From assembly GCA_902627635.1 (NCBI GenBank), contig CACOKA010000005.1, positions 1-50,251 of the forward strand: a stretch of DNA of 50,251 nucleotides. Reading direction: 5' to 3'. A model generated the notes under the pieces. The model was not told the origin of the DNA. It saw only the letters and a list, made by a program, of their open reading frames with translations, and did no database searches. Positions 43,314 through 50,251 of the stretch are shown here, piece by piece; within the stretch, counting starts at the first letter, position 1; each line of letters starts with the position of its first letter. The position numbers and the translations under genes were made by a program. The DNA comes from an uncultured Candidatus Actinomarina sp. (lineage in GTDB: Bacteria > Actinomycetota > Acidimicrobiia > Actinomarinales > Actinomarinaceae).

Positions 43314-43822
43314 TCAGATCGCCATTTATCATTCTTAGTTCCCTCAACTACACAGGGTTCTTTACAATTGCAACCACCAACATTCTCTAAAACTATTTGT
43401 CCTACAATATTTTTTCCAGTTACTAATTCGTCGGCTAAATGAGAATGCAAACACTTTATAGAACTAACAGTACCCCCAACTCCTCCAGTTGGAGAAACTC
43501 TATTATTTTCACTTTTATACTTTTTGTTTCTTTCCTTTTCATAACTTTTTTGTCTCTTTGACCAGAATTTTCTTAGCTTATTATTACTGTTAAGTTGGTA
43601 ATCTAACTCCTTGACCATTCCATGAGACTCTAAGGTGCTAACTTTTTTTATATACATTGGGCATGTGAGCCAAAACATGGTTGGAAATGGCGTCCCATCA
43701 TCAAGATTTTTTGGGACATCAATTACAACAGGAAGGTCGAAATGACACTTAACAACTACTTTTATTTCACTTCTTAAATTTCTGTTAAGTTGTATTTCAA
43801 CAATTTGTTTTTCACTAGTCAC
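43307..43822 (-). CDS. DUF501 family protein
   Basis: A protein of about 171 residues belonging to DUF501, whose function is unknown. LDDGTPFPTMFWLTCP is the family hallmark. Further on, SPTGGVGGTVSSIKCLHSHLADEL and GCNCKEPC add conserved His and Cys residues that could bind metal. The frame is open to 43852, but a GTG at 43822 overlapping the ftsB stop by eight bases gives the likelier start. The gene sits between ftsB and ppx as in most actinobacteria. Confidence 0.88.
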   Translation of the reverse strand: MTSEKQIVEIQLNRNLRSEIKVVVKCHFDLPVVIDVPKNLDDGTPFPTMFWLTCPMYIKKVSTLESHGMVKELDYQLNSNNKLRKFWSKRQKSYEKERNKKYKSENNRVSPTGGVGGTVSSIKCLHSHLADELVTGKNIVGQIVLENVGGCNCKEPCVVEGTKNDKWRSEW

Positions 43823-44192
43823 TGTTTGGTCCGACAATAAACTCCACAACATATTCTAAAAGACCTTTGCTTCTTTCGCTTTGAAGAGTTTCTTCCAAAG
43901 GTGTGACAGGTTCTGGAACTTTAAATCTATATATACTTTCTCCTGGCATGCCATATCCATGTTGTCTCAAAACAATGTCTAGCTTGTCAGGATCTTCGAG
44001 ATCATCAATTTTTTGTTGAATAAAGTTAATTTCATTTCTTAAATCATTTGCATGTTCTTGACGTGATTCAAGCTGTGATTGTAATGATTGATAATCTTTG
44101 AAACTTAATTCCCAAGTATCAAAAATAAAGAATACAAAAATAAAAGAAGTAATTAAAAACATTATTTTTGAAAATAAATTTTGCCTAATCAT
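43815..44192 (-). CDS. ftsB: FtsB/DivIC-like septum formation initiator
   Basis: A 125-residue bitopic membrane protein: one N-terminal helix (IMFLITSFIFVFFIFDTW), then a coiled coil (about residues 30-75, ESRQEHANDLRNEINFIQQK) and a small C-terminal domain with VLRQHGYGMPGE. FtsB/DivIC proteins hold FtsL and FtsQ together in the divisome. It overlaps eno by four bases, the usual actinobacterial arrangement, and DUF501 by eight. Confidence 0.9.
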   Translation of the reverse strand: MIRQNLFSKIMFLITSFIFVFFIFDTWELSFKDYQSLQSQLESRQEHANDLRNEINFIQQKIDDLEDPDKLDIVLRQHGYGMPGESIYRFKVPEPVTPLEETLQSERSKGLLEYVVEFIVGPNSD

Positions 44193-45463
44193 TTGTTATA
44201 TCCAAATTTTTGAATATTGAATTGTTCAAAACCTATATTTTCTCCAATTCGAAGTAATTCATTGTATTTAGCTGTTCTTTCTGATCTCGCAGGAGCACCT
44301 GTTTTTATTTGTCCGCTTGAGGTGCCAACACATAAATGACTTATAAATGTATCTTCAGTCTCACCCGATCTATGCGAAACAATTGATGAATAGTTACTTT
44401 CTTTGGCCAGTGTCATCGTATTGATTGTTTCACTCACACTTCCAACTTGATTGACTTTAACTAAGATTGAGTTTGCACAACTATCAGCGACTCCCTTTTC
44501 TAATATTTTTTCTTGAGTAACAAATAAGTCATCTCCAACAAGTTGTATTGTGTCTCCTATTTTTTCTGTCAGATATTTCCATCCATCCCAATCATCCTCA
44601 GCTAGTCCATCCTCAATTGATACGATTGGATAATTCGACGATAGATTTATTAAATAATCTGACATTTCCTGGCTGTTAAATTCGTTTCCCTCAATCCTAT
44701 AAAAATCATCTGTAAAAAATTCTGAGGCCGCAACATCTAAAGCTAATGAAACATTTCCACCTGGTTCATAACCGGCTTCAGAAATAGATTGCATAATTTC
44801 ATCAAGGATCTCTGTTGAAGAGTTAAAATTTGGAGCAAACCCTCCTTCATCACCAACATTGGTTGAAAGCTTGTTTGATTTAAGTCTTTTTTTAAGTACA
44901 TGATAAATCTCAACACCTGCTCTCAAAGAAGTATCAAAAGTTTCGAAACCAAATGGTACGATCATAAATTCTTGAATATCAACAGAGTTATCAGCGTGTG
45001 CACCTCCATTGAGAATATTCATAAAAGGAACAGGTAGAGAAGGTGGTCCGTAAATATTTGGAAATAGTTCAAAAAGTTGTTTGTTTTGTTGGTTAGCACT
45101 TGCTCTCATTAATGCCATTGACACTGCTAGGATCGCATTTGCTCCAAGATTATTCTTGTTATCAGTTCCATCTAATTCAATTAACTTATCATCAATAGTG
45201 TTCTGATCAGTTACATCCTCACCTACTAAAGTGTCTGAGATTATTGTTTTAACGTTTTCGATCGCTTTGTTTACTCCCATCCCATTAAAGGATGAATCAT
45301 TATCTCTAAGTTCATGAGCTTCAAGGGCTCCAGTCGAGGCTCCAGATGGAACTGCAGCACGACCTTTGATATTATCACTCGTAATGATTTCAACTTCAAT
45401 GGTTGGATTTGCTCTTGAATCTAATATATGACGAGCATTAATGCTTTTAATTTTTTTATTCAT
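44189..45463 (-). CDS. eno: enolase
   Basis: Enolase converts 2-phosphoglycerate to phosphoenolpyruvate. The 424-residue protein is full length with ARHILDSRANPTIEVE, PSGASTGALEAHELRD, PVPFMNILNGGAHADN, SIEDGLAEDDWDGW and SHRSGETEDTFISHL, covering the magnesium ligands and the catalytic Lys/His region. It follows mazG after about 37 bases and heads the eno-ftsB-DUF501-ppx group. Confidence 0.97.
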   Translation of the reverse strand: MNKKIKSINARHILDSRANPTIEVEIITSDNIKGRAAVPSGASTGALEAHELRDNDSSFNGMGVNKAIENVKTIISDTLVGEDVTDQNTIDDKLIELDGTDNKNNLGANAILAVSMALMRASANQQNKQLFELFPNIYGPPSLPVPFMNILNGGAHADNSVDIQEFMIVPFGFETFDTSLRAGVEIYHVLKKRLKSNKLSTNVGDEGGFAPNFNSSTEILDEIMQSISEAGYEPGGNVSLALDVAASEFFTDDFYRIEGNEFNSQEMSDYLINLSSNYPIVSIEDGLAEDDWDGWKYLTEKIGDTIQLVGDDLFVTQEKILEKGVADSCANSILVKVNQVGSVSETINTMTLAKESNYSSIVSHRSGETEDTFISHLCVGTSSGQIKTGAPARSERTAKYNELLRIGENIGFEQFNIQKFGYNK

Positions 45464-45500
45464 AACCCTGTTAATTAAAATCTAACAGAAAAAATAATCT

Positions 45501-46241
45501 TTACGAATCTATTTGATTTTTCTTAGCTTCTTGCCAAAGAACATTGATATCTGTTTCTTTATTTATATGTTTTTCAACATATTTTGCACGATTTATAAAG
45601 GTTTGAATCGATCTTTTTAACTCAATTTCAGGATCAGCCTCTAAATATCTAGAAACATTAATTAATGAAAAGTATACATCGCCAAGTTCTGACTTCCTAT
45701 CTTCTAAAGTGGTGGCTTTTTTAAGTTCATTTATTTCAGATATTAAATCATCCAGAGCCTCATCATAATTTTTATAGCTTAAATTAAGCGTCTTTGCTTT
45801 TCGTTGTACTTTGAATGCTGTATTTACTGGAGGAAGTTTTGTGTTGATGTCATCAAATATAGATTTATTCCCTTCTTTTTTAATTTCTTCCCATTGTTTT
45901 TCAACTTCCTCAGATGAATTCAAGTTTTTTTTGTCGAAAACATGTGGGTGGCGTTTTATTAATTTATTTTGTAAAGAATTTATCACTTCAATTATCGAAA
46001 AATAATTATTTTCAGAGGCAATTTCAGAATGTAATAGTATTTGGAGTAAAAGATCTCCTAACTCTTCTTTAAAGTCATTAAAGGATTCTGGTGAGTCATT
46101 TAAATTTGATAAAGTATCTAATAATTCGTATGATTCCTCAATCAGATGCTTTGCCAGGCTTTCGTGTGTTTGTTCTTTGTCCCATGGGCATTCTTTTCTA
46201 AGTTGTGAAACTATATCAAGCAAATTATTGAAATCATTCAT
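45501..46241 (-). CDS. mazG: MazG nucleoside triphosphate pyrophosphohydrolase
   Basis: MazG hydrolyses NTPs and dNTPs to monophosphates, a house-cleaning role. This 246-residue protein has two tandem MazG domains: the first with RKECPWDKEQTHESLAKHL and IEESYELLD (metal-binding EExxE), then FKEELGDLLLQILLH; the second with ELGDVYFSLINVSRYL. It precedes eno, a conserved actinobacterial neighbourhood. The SDR gene upstream ends one base away. Confidence 0.92.
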   Translation of the reverse strand: MNDFNNLLDIVSQLRKECPWDKEQTHESLAKHLIEESYELLDTLSNLNDSPESFNDFKEELGDLLLQILLHSEIASENNYFSIIEVINSLQNKLIKRHPHVFDKKNLNSSEEVEKQWEEIKKEGNKSIFDDINTKLPPVNTAFKVQRKAKTLNLSYKNYDEALDDLISEINELKKATTLEDRKSELGDVYFSLINVSRYLEADPEIELKRSIQTFINRAKYVEKHINKETDINVLWQEAKKNQIDS

Positions 46242-46242
46242 T

Positions 46243-47238
46243 TTATTTGATGTCTACTTTTGTTAATTTTTCACTATTTAGCCAAGAGATAGTCTTGGAT
46301 ATAAAGTCATCAATCGATGTGTAATTCAATCCAAGTTCTTTTTCAGCTTTCTGGCCATCATATAAATGTCCGTGGGTGAGAACTCTTATTGTTTCTCCAC
46401 ATATAACTCCACCTAACGAAGTAAATTTCCCAAAAATATCAAAAAGAGGACCTAGTCCAGTAAAAAGTTGTTTAGAGATATATAACGGGGAACCATTCCA
46501 GCTTGTAATCGACTTAAGGTTCTCGATTAATACATCGATGTCTAGTCTGAAACTATTAAGTACATATCTTTCATTATTCTTTCCATTGATTAATCCTAAG
46601 TAATGACCTTCTGTGCAATCATCAATATCAACTACTGATACAGAACTTTTAATTAAGGGTGGAAATTTTTTATTCAGTGTTGATATCAAAAGTTTTGCAG
46701 TTCCGGACATTCTTCCTGGTCCCTGAACAGATGATGGATTAATAGACACAAATTCAAACTCCTTATTAAAAGCAAAAGCAACTTCCTCAGCTAAGTATTT
46801 TGATTCTTCATAATCAGATAAAAATGTGCCTCTATGTATAGAATCCTCATTTCCAATAATTCCTTTTTTTTCTCCAAGGGTCGCTGCAGAAGAAGTATAA
46901 ATAAACTTTTCAATATTTAATTTATTACCTAATTCCAACATTTGTTTTGTGCCTTCGATGTTTGTCTTAAACATACCTGAAGGATCTTTCTGACATTTTT
47001 TATTTTCACCAGCAACATGAAATATTGCTTCGATCGATTTTTCTTTAAGTTGTTCATAAATATCATCATTGAATAAATCACCATTTATGATTTTTGCGTT
47101 ATTAGAAATTAAAAAATCATCGTTTAACTTGTTTCTAGACAGCGCAAAAACACTATGTCCTTCTTTTACCAGTTTTTTTAATAGTGGCTTTCCTAAAATT
47201 CCTGTAGAGCCAGTAAGAAATATATTTTTATATTTCAT
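46243..47238 (-). CDS. NAD(P)-dependent epimerase/dehydratase-like SDR
   Basis: An extended short-chain dehydrogenase of 331 residues. FLTGSTGILGKPLLKKL is the GxxGxxG dinucleotide motif, IYTSSAATLG holds the catalytic Ser/Thr region, and YEESKYLAE is the YxxxK motif. NPSSVQGPGR is the substrate-loop motif seen in dihydroflavonol-reductase and sugar-epimerase relatives. The substrate is unknown. It overlaps pgsA by 11 bases, so a link to lipid or envelope metabolism is possible. Confidence 0.85.
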   Translation of the reverse strand: MKYKNIFLTGSTGILGKPLLKKLVKEGHSVFALSRNKLNDDFLISNNAKIINGDLFNDDIYEQLKEKSIEAIFHVAGENKKCQKDPSGMFKTNIEGTKQMLELGNKLNIEKFIYTSSAATLGEKKGIIGNEDSIHRGTFLSDYEESKYLAEEVAFAFNKEFEFVSINPSSVQGPGRMSGTAKLLISTLNKKFPPLIKSSVSVVDIDDCTEGHYLGLINGKNNERYVLNSFRLDIDVLIENLKSITSWNGSPLYISKQLFTGLGPLFDIFGKFTSLGGVICGETIRVLTHGHLYDGQKAEKELGLNYTSIDDFISKTISWLNSEKLTKVDIK

Positions 47239-47776
47239 TCTTTGATTTAAAGTAAGAGACGATGTATTGGTATCCGGATATATAAGAGAAGATTAAGGCA
47301 TGCATCACAAATAACTCTGCAATGGTTAGGTTTAATATTGATAAAGGAAAGTCCATCATGACAAAACCTACGGCCCAAAATTGAAGACTTGCTTTTGCTT
47401 TTCCAAATTTACTTGGTGGGATCATTATCCCTTCATTTCCAGCGAGGCCTCTTAATCCAGTAATTACAAACTCTCTAACAATTAAGAGAACTGTCACCCA
47501 AATACTTACTCTATCTATGTATGTAAAGCCAACAAATATAAATGTGATGAAGATTTTATCTGCAATTGTATCGAGAAATGCCCCAACTTTTGAAGACACA
47601 TTCCATTTTCTTGCTAACCTACCGTCAAAAAAATCCGTCCAAGCAGCAATGAAAGCAATTATTGCGGGTATTAACATTAAACCTTCACTCGAGCCATCTG
47701 CCAAAATAAGAAATAAAATTACAGGTGATGAAGCTATACGAAAGATTGCAAGTAAATCAGGTATATATTTTTTCAT
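47228..47776 (-). CDS. pgsA: CDP-diacylglycerol-glycerol-3-phosphate 3-phosphatidyltransferase
   Basis: A 182-residue membrane enzyme of the CDP-alcohol phosphatidyltransferase family. The motif DGRLARKWNVSSKVGAFLDT with IADK fits DGxxARx8Gx3Dx3D exactly. It most likely makes phosphatidylglycerophosphate, although related enzymes use inositol phosphate or cardiolipin precursors. The start overlaps the pth stop by one base (TAATG). Confidence 0.88.
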   Translation of the reverse strand: MKKYIPDLLAIFRIASSPVILFLILADGSSEGLMLIPAIIAFIAAWTDFFDGRLARKWNVSSKVGAFLDTIADKIFITFIFVGFTYIDRVSIWVTVLLIVREFVITGLRGLAGNEGIMIPPSKFGKAKASLQFWAVGFVMMDFPLSILNLTIAELFVMHALIFSYISGYQYIVSYFKSKNEI

Positions 47777-48372
47777 TAGATCACATCAATAATTCTTCGC
47801 TCAGATGCTTTTTTTATTCCATTTTCTGAATTTTCTAAAAATGAGTCAATAATTTCCATGCTGTCTTCAATTATAAACTCAACTTCTTCTGTCTCGTCAT
47901 TATTAAACTTTGATAAAACATAATCTGCAGGATCTACGGTTGACGGTGGTCTTCCAAGACCAATTTTGAACCTCCAATAATTGCTATGTCCTAAAGATGA
48001 ATCAATCGACTTAATGCCGTTATGACCACCGTCAGAACTTGCCTTTTTTATACGAAATCTACCAAATGCAAGATCAATATCATCGTGAATTACAACTAAT
48101 TCATAATCTCTTATTTCAGTACTCATGAGAAACGCTTTTAAGCCTTGTCCTGATTTGTTCATAGAGGTCATAGGTATTAATAGATGTACTGATTTATCTT
48201 GATATTCATATTTTATTGACTGAAAACTTCCTGAGTTATCTAATTGAAATTGTAGACCCTTTTTTTGACAGTAAGAGAAAAGTATATCGGCGCCAATATT
48301 GTGACGAGTATTGATATATTTTGGTTGAGGATTCCAAAGTCCGACTAAAACAAAGTTAGGTTTATTCTCCAC
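47776..48372 (-). CDS. pth: peptidyl-tRNA hydrolase
   Basis: Pth recycles tRNA from drop-off peptidyl-tRNA. The motifs VGLWNPQPKYINTRHNIG (catalytic His and conserved Asn kept), VIHDDIDLAFGRFRIK and SSDGGHNGIKSI identify it. The usual GLGNPG is changed to GLWNPQ. The frame is open to 48468, but that part is a shadow of the rplY tail; a GTG at 48372 gives a normal protein of about 198 residues with an 11-base overlap. The rplY-pth order is common in bacteria. Confidence 0.9.
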   Translation of the reverse strand: MENKPNFVLVGLWNPQPKYINTRHNIGADILFSYCQKKGLQFQLDNSGSFQSIKYEYQDKSVHLLIPMTSMNKSGQGLKAFLMSTEIRDYELVVIHDDIDLAFGRFRIKKASSDGGHNGIKSIDSSLGHSNYWRFKIGLGRPPSTVDPADYVLSKFNNDETEEVEFIIEDSMEIIDSFLENSENGIKKASERRIIDVI

Positions 48373-49051
48373 TTTCTTCTGCTGGTTCTGCATCATCTGA
48401 GCCATCTTCAGATTCATCATCGCTTTCTCCAGCCTCTTCTTCGCCCTCTTCACCTTCAAATTCTTCATCAGTTACTTCTTCTTCCTCAATAGCAGCTCGA
48501 GGTATTGTTATTGTAACTAGGATTGAATCATCATCTTCTGAAGCCAATGCTACTCCCTCAGGTAACTGAATATCTGTTGCGGTTACATTGTCTCCAACAT
48601 TTAATGGTGAGATGTCTACGTCCAATGATGATGGAATATTTGTAGGAAGTGCTGTAATTGAAATGGTATTATTGACTGTTTGAACAACCCCACCTTCTTC
48701 TTTTACTCCTAGTGGTGTTCCTATGAAGTTCACTTGTACATCTGCTTCAACAGTTTGAGATAGATCAATTCTTACTAAATCAACATGGACTATCTCATCT
48801 TTATAGGCATGACGTTGAATCTCTCTTGCAAGAGCTGGGAATGAATCTTTTCCTACGTTGACATTTAAAATAACATTTGATCCAGCTTCAGTTTTAAGTG
48901 CGTTATTAAATTCTCTTGAATTTAATAATAATGACTGTGGTTCTGATCCAAGACCGTACATAACAGCTGGGATGAATCCTGAAGATCGCAATCTTCTTGA
49001 CTCTCCAGATCCTGTTTTTTCTCTACTCGTTGCTTCTAATGTAATTTCCAT
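48362..49051 (-). CDS. rplY: ribosomal protein bL25 (Ctc/TL5 form)
   Basis: bL25 binds 5S rRNA. This 229-residue long form has the N-terminal L25 domain (GSGESRRLRSSGFIPAVMYG, then HVDLVRIDL) and the C-terminal TL5/Ctc domain (GVKEEGGVVQ, LNVGDNVTATDIQLPEGV). The last 45 or so residues are an almost purely acidic Glu/Asp/Ser tail, often seen in actinobacterial members. It overlaps pth by 11 bases. Confidence 0.94.
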   Translation of the reverse strand: MEITLEATSREKTGSGESRRLRSSGFIPAVMYGLGSEPQSLLLNSREFNNALKTEAGSNVILNVNVGKDSFPALAREIQRHAYKDEIVHVDLVRIDLSQTVEADVQVNFIGTPLGVKEEGGVVQTVNNTISITALPTNIPSSLDVDISPLNVGDNVTATDIQLPEGVALASEDDDSILVTITIPRAAIEEEEVTDEEFEGEEGEEEAGESDDESEDGSDDAEPAEESGE

Positions 49052-49106
49052 GATTTCTTTAAGAATTATATAGAGTAGTTAATTTTATTTTCTATATAAA
49101 AAGTAT

Positions 49107-49904
49107 TTATGCTTTTTCTGTTGCTTTTCTTGCTGATACAACTGCAAGAGTGAGGGTTATCACTGCAAATGAAGTTGCAGCTAGATAGCCTCTAAATAAT
49201 GTATCTAGTTCCCAACCCTGTACCATTACAGATCTCATTCCTTCAATTACATAGGTTGTGGGGTTGTAAGCTGCTGCAGTTTCTAGCCATCCTTTTAATT
49301 GTTCTCTAGGTACAAAAGTAGGAGCTAAGAATATTGCAGGGAAAAATAAAAAAGTAGCTGCCTGTGCACCCTGAGATGAACCAGACTTTACTCCAGCAGC
49401 AACAGAATAACCAGCAAAACCCATCCCCCAAATAAAAGCGAGTGATAGGACAATAAAAAATCCTATATTACCAACTTCAGGAGCGGCTCCTATAAATTTT
49501 CCTATTAATAAAATTAATCCTGCTTGTAATAAAACTCTTAAAGCTCCAACATTCATCGGAGCCAAAATTATAGCCCATCTGGAGATTGGCATACTTTGAT
49601 AACGTTTAAAGACACCTGATTCAATATCCTCTACTAAATATATTCCAGAGGCAGCACCACTTAAAGAAGCAGAAACTATTGATACTGGGAGAATAAAATT
49701 TATAAAATTTCCATTTGCAAAATCAAAGGGCGTTCCACTTGCAGTTCCTCCAAAAACTCCTCCAAGAGCCCCGTCATATACAAATAAGAAAAATGCTGAA
49801 ATAATTAGATTGGGTAATTCTGCAAGAGGTCTTCTTACTACTCGTAAAACCATTCTTTTTGTTAAGACTTGTAGTTGTACAACAAAAGATCTACTTGATT
49901 GCAT
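49107..49904 (-). CDS. ABC-2 type transporter permease (DrrB-like)
   Basis: A 265-residue membrane protein with about six hydrophobic helices. MVLRVVRRPLAELPNLIIS at the start and the ABC-2 signature region (PATFVPREQLKGWLETAAAYNPTTYV-type, ending AAAYNPTTYVIEGMR) match the DrrB family of drug and lipid exporters. It starts within the stop of the ATPase gene upstream (TAATG), so the two form one transporter. Confidence 0.9.
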   Translation of the reverse strand: MQSSRSFVVQLQVLTKRMVLRVVRRPLAELPNLIISAFFLFVYDGALGGVFGGTASGTPFDFANGNFINFILPVSIVSASLSGAASGIYLVEDIESGVFKRYQSMPISRWAIILAPMNVGALRVLLQAGLILLIGKFIGAAPEVGNIGFFIVLSLAFIWGMGFAGYSVAAGVKSGSSQGAQAATFLFFPAIFLAPTFVPREQLKGWLETAAAYNPTTYVIEGMRSVMVQGWELDTLFRGYLAATSFAVITLTLAVVSARKATEKA

Positions 49905-50251
49905 TACTTTACTTCCAATTCATTTGATGATTCAGTTCCAGCTGATCCTTCAAGCCTATATCCTGTGACCTCAAGAAAAACATCATCTAGAGTTGGTTTG
50001 CTTGCTGTAACTGAACTAACAATTATTCCATTTTTATTTAAGTCATTTATATAACCTGGAATTTTTGAGGCACCATCTTCAACTGTAATTCTTAATTTGT
50101 CTTTATCTTCAATTGCATCATTTAAAACATTTTTTGCATTTTTTAAATCTGAATCCTTTTCAAATGAAAAGGTAATAACATCACCACCAATGCTTGCTTT
50201 TAATTCATCTGAAGTTCCCTCAGCTACGACAAGACCTTCATCTATAATTGC
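49904..50251 (-). CDS. ABC transporter ATPase (DrrA-like), 5' part outside window
   Basis: Only the last 115 codons are in the window. The visible part starts AIIDEGLVVAEGTSDELKAS, the region just after the H-loop of DrrA-type ATPases, and continues into the C-terminal DUF4162-like domain ending with TLDDVFLEVTGYRLEG and a short acidic tail. The Walker motifs lie beyond the window end. The stop overlaps the permease ATG by one base. Confidence 0.85.
   Translation of the reverse strand, partial: AIIDEGLVVAEGTSDELKASIGGDVITFSFEKDSDLKNAKNVLNDAIEDKDKLRITVEDGASKIPGYINDLNKNGIIVSSVTASKPTLDDVFLEVTGYRLEGSAGTESSNELEVK

Noticed and set aside
45501-46241. MazG as part of a toxin-antitoxin locus
   Set aside because: There is no mazE/mazF; the gene is a full-length two-domain housekeeping pyrophosphohydrolase next to eno.
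1-50251. CRISPR arrays, insertion sequences, integrases, rRNA genes or a replication origin
   Set aside because: No regularly spaced repeats, transposase or integrase motifs, rRNA sequence or DnaA-box cluster were noticed on reading both strands.

Overview
The window looks like a piece of a streamlined, very AT-rich marine actinobacterial genome, most probably of the Candidatus Actinomarina (Actinomarinales) type. The evidence is the conserved actinobacterial order pth-rplY ... mazG-eno-ftsB-DUF501-ppx-tRNA-Leu, a Rieske protein between sufD and sufC, a short proton-pumping rhodopsin of the marine actinobacterial kind next to a photolyase, and extreme packing. Stop and start codons overlap at most junctions, TTG and GTG starts are common, and convergent genes abut or overlap. 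No mobile element, CRISPR array or rRNA gene is seen. Taxonomy is inferred from gene content only.

Layout. 1-4.4 kb: end of a metallo-beta-lactamase-fold hydrolase, an acyl-CoA dehydrogenase with a small partner gene, and a sufC-sufS-sufE cluster. 4.4-9.5 kb: a Gpt-like phosphoribosyltransferase and a BMP/PnrA-type nucleoside ABC transporter (lipoprotein, terminator, double ATPase, two permeases). 9.5-18.8 kb: one long pyrimidine operon, pyrR-pyrB-pyrC-carA-carB-pyrF-compact pyrD-like-compact PRTase-HMUDK_hel-like protein, preceded by a possible 9-codon leader peptide. 18.8-24.2 kb (minus): sufB-sufD-Rieske-second sufC-fumC-rpiB; fumC is broken near its end by a homopolymer frameshift.

24.2-34.7 kb: a truncated-looking Rossmann protein and a solitary SPPY DNA methyltransferase; a heterodimeric ABC exporter; a split-barrel/UbiA fusion with a MenG/UbiE-like methyltransferase (quinone synthesis); TlpA-like thioredoxin and DsbB; rhodopsin; class II photolyase. 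34.7-42.2 kb: a carbohydrate ABC system with MalK-type ATPase, two permeases, two paralogous binding proteins, a ROK sugar kinase and an unknown secreted protein. 42.3-50.25 kb (minus): tRNA-Leu(UAA), ppx, DUF501, ftsB, eno, mazG, an epimerase-like SDR, pgsA, pth, rplY, and a DrrAB-like ABC-2 exporter cut by the window end.

Together the genes describe a light-assisted heterotroph that imports nucleosides and sugars, makes UMP de novo and builds Fe-S clusters by SUF. The least explained part is the tail of the pyr operon (16886-18779): two unusually small enzymes stand where PyrD and PyrE would be, followed by a protein resembling the helical/pyrophosphorylase family known from phage thymine hypermodification.
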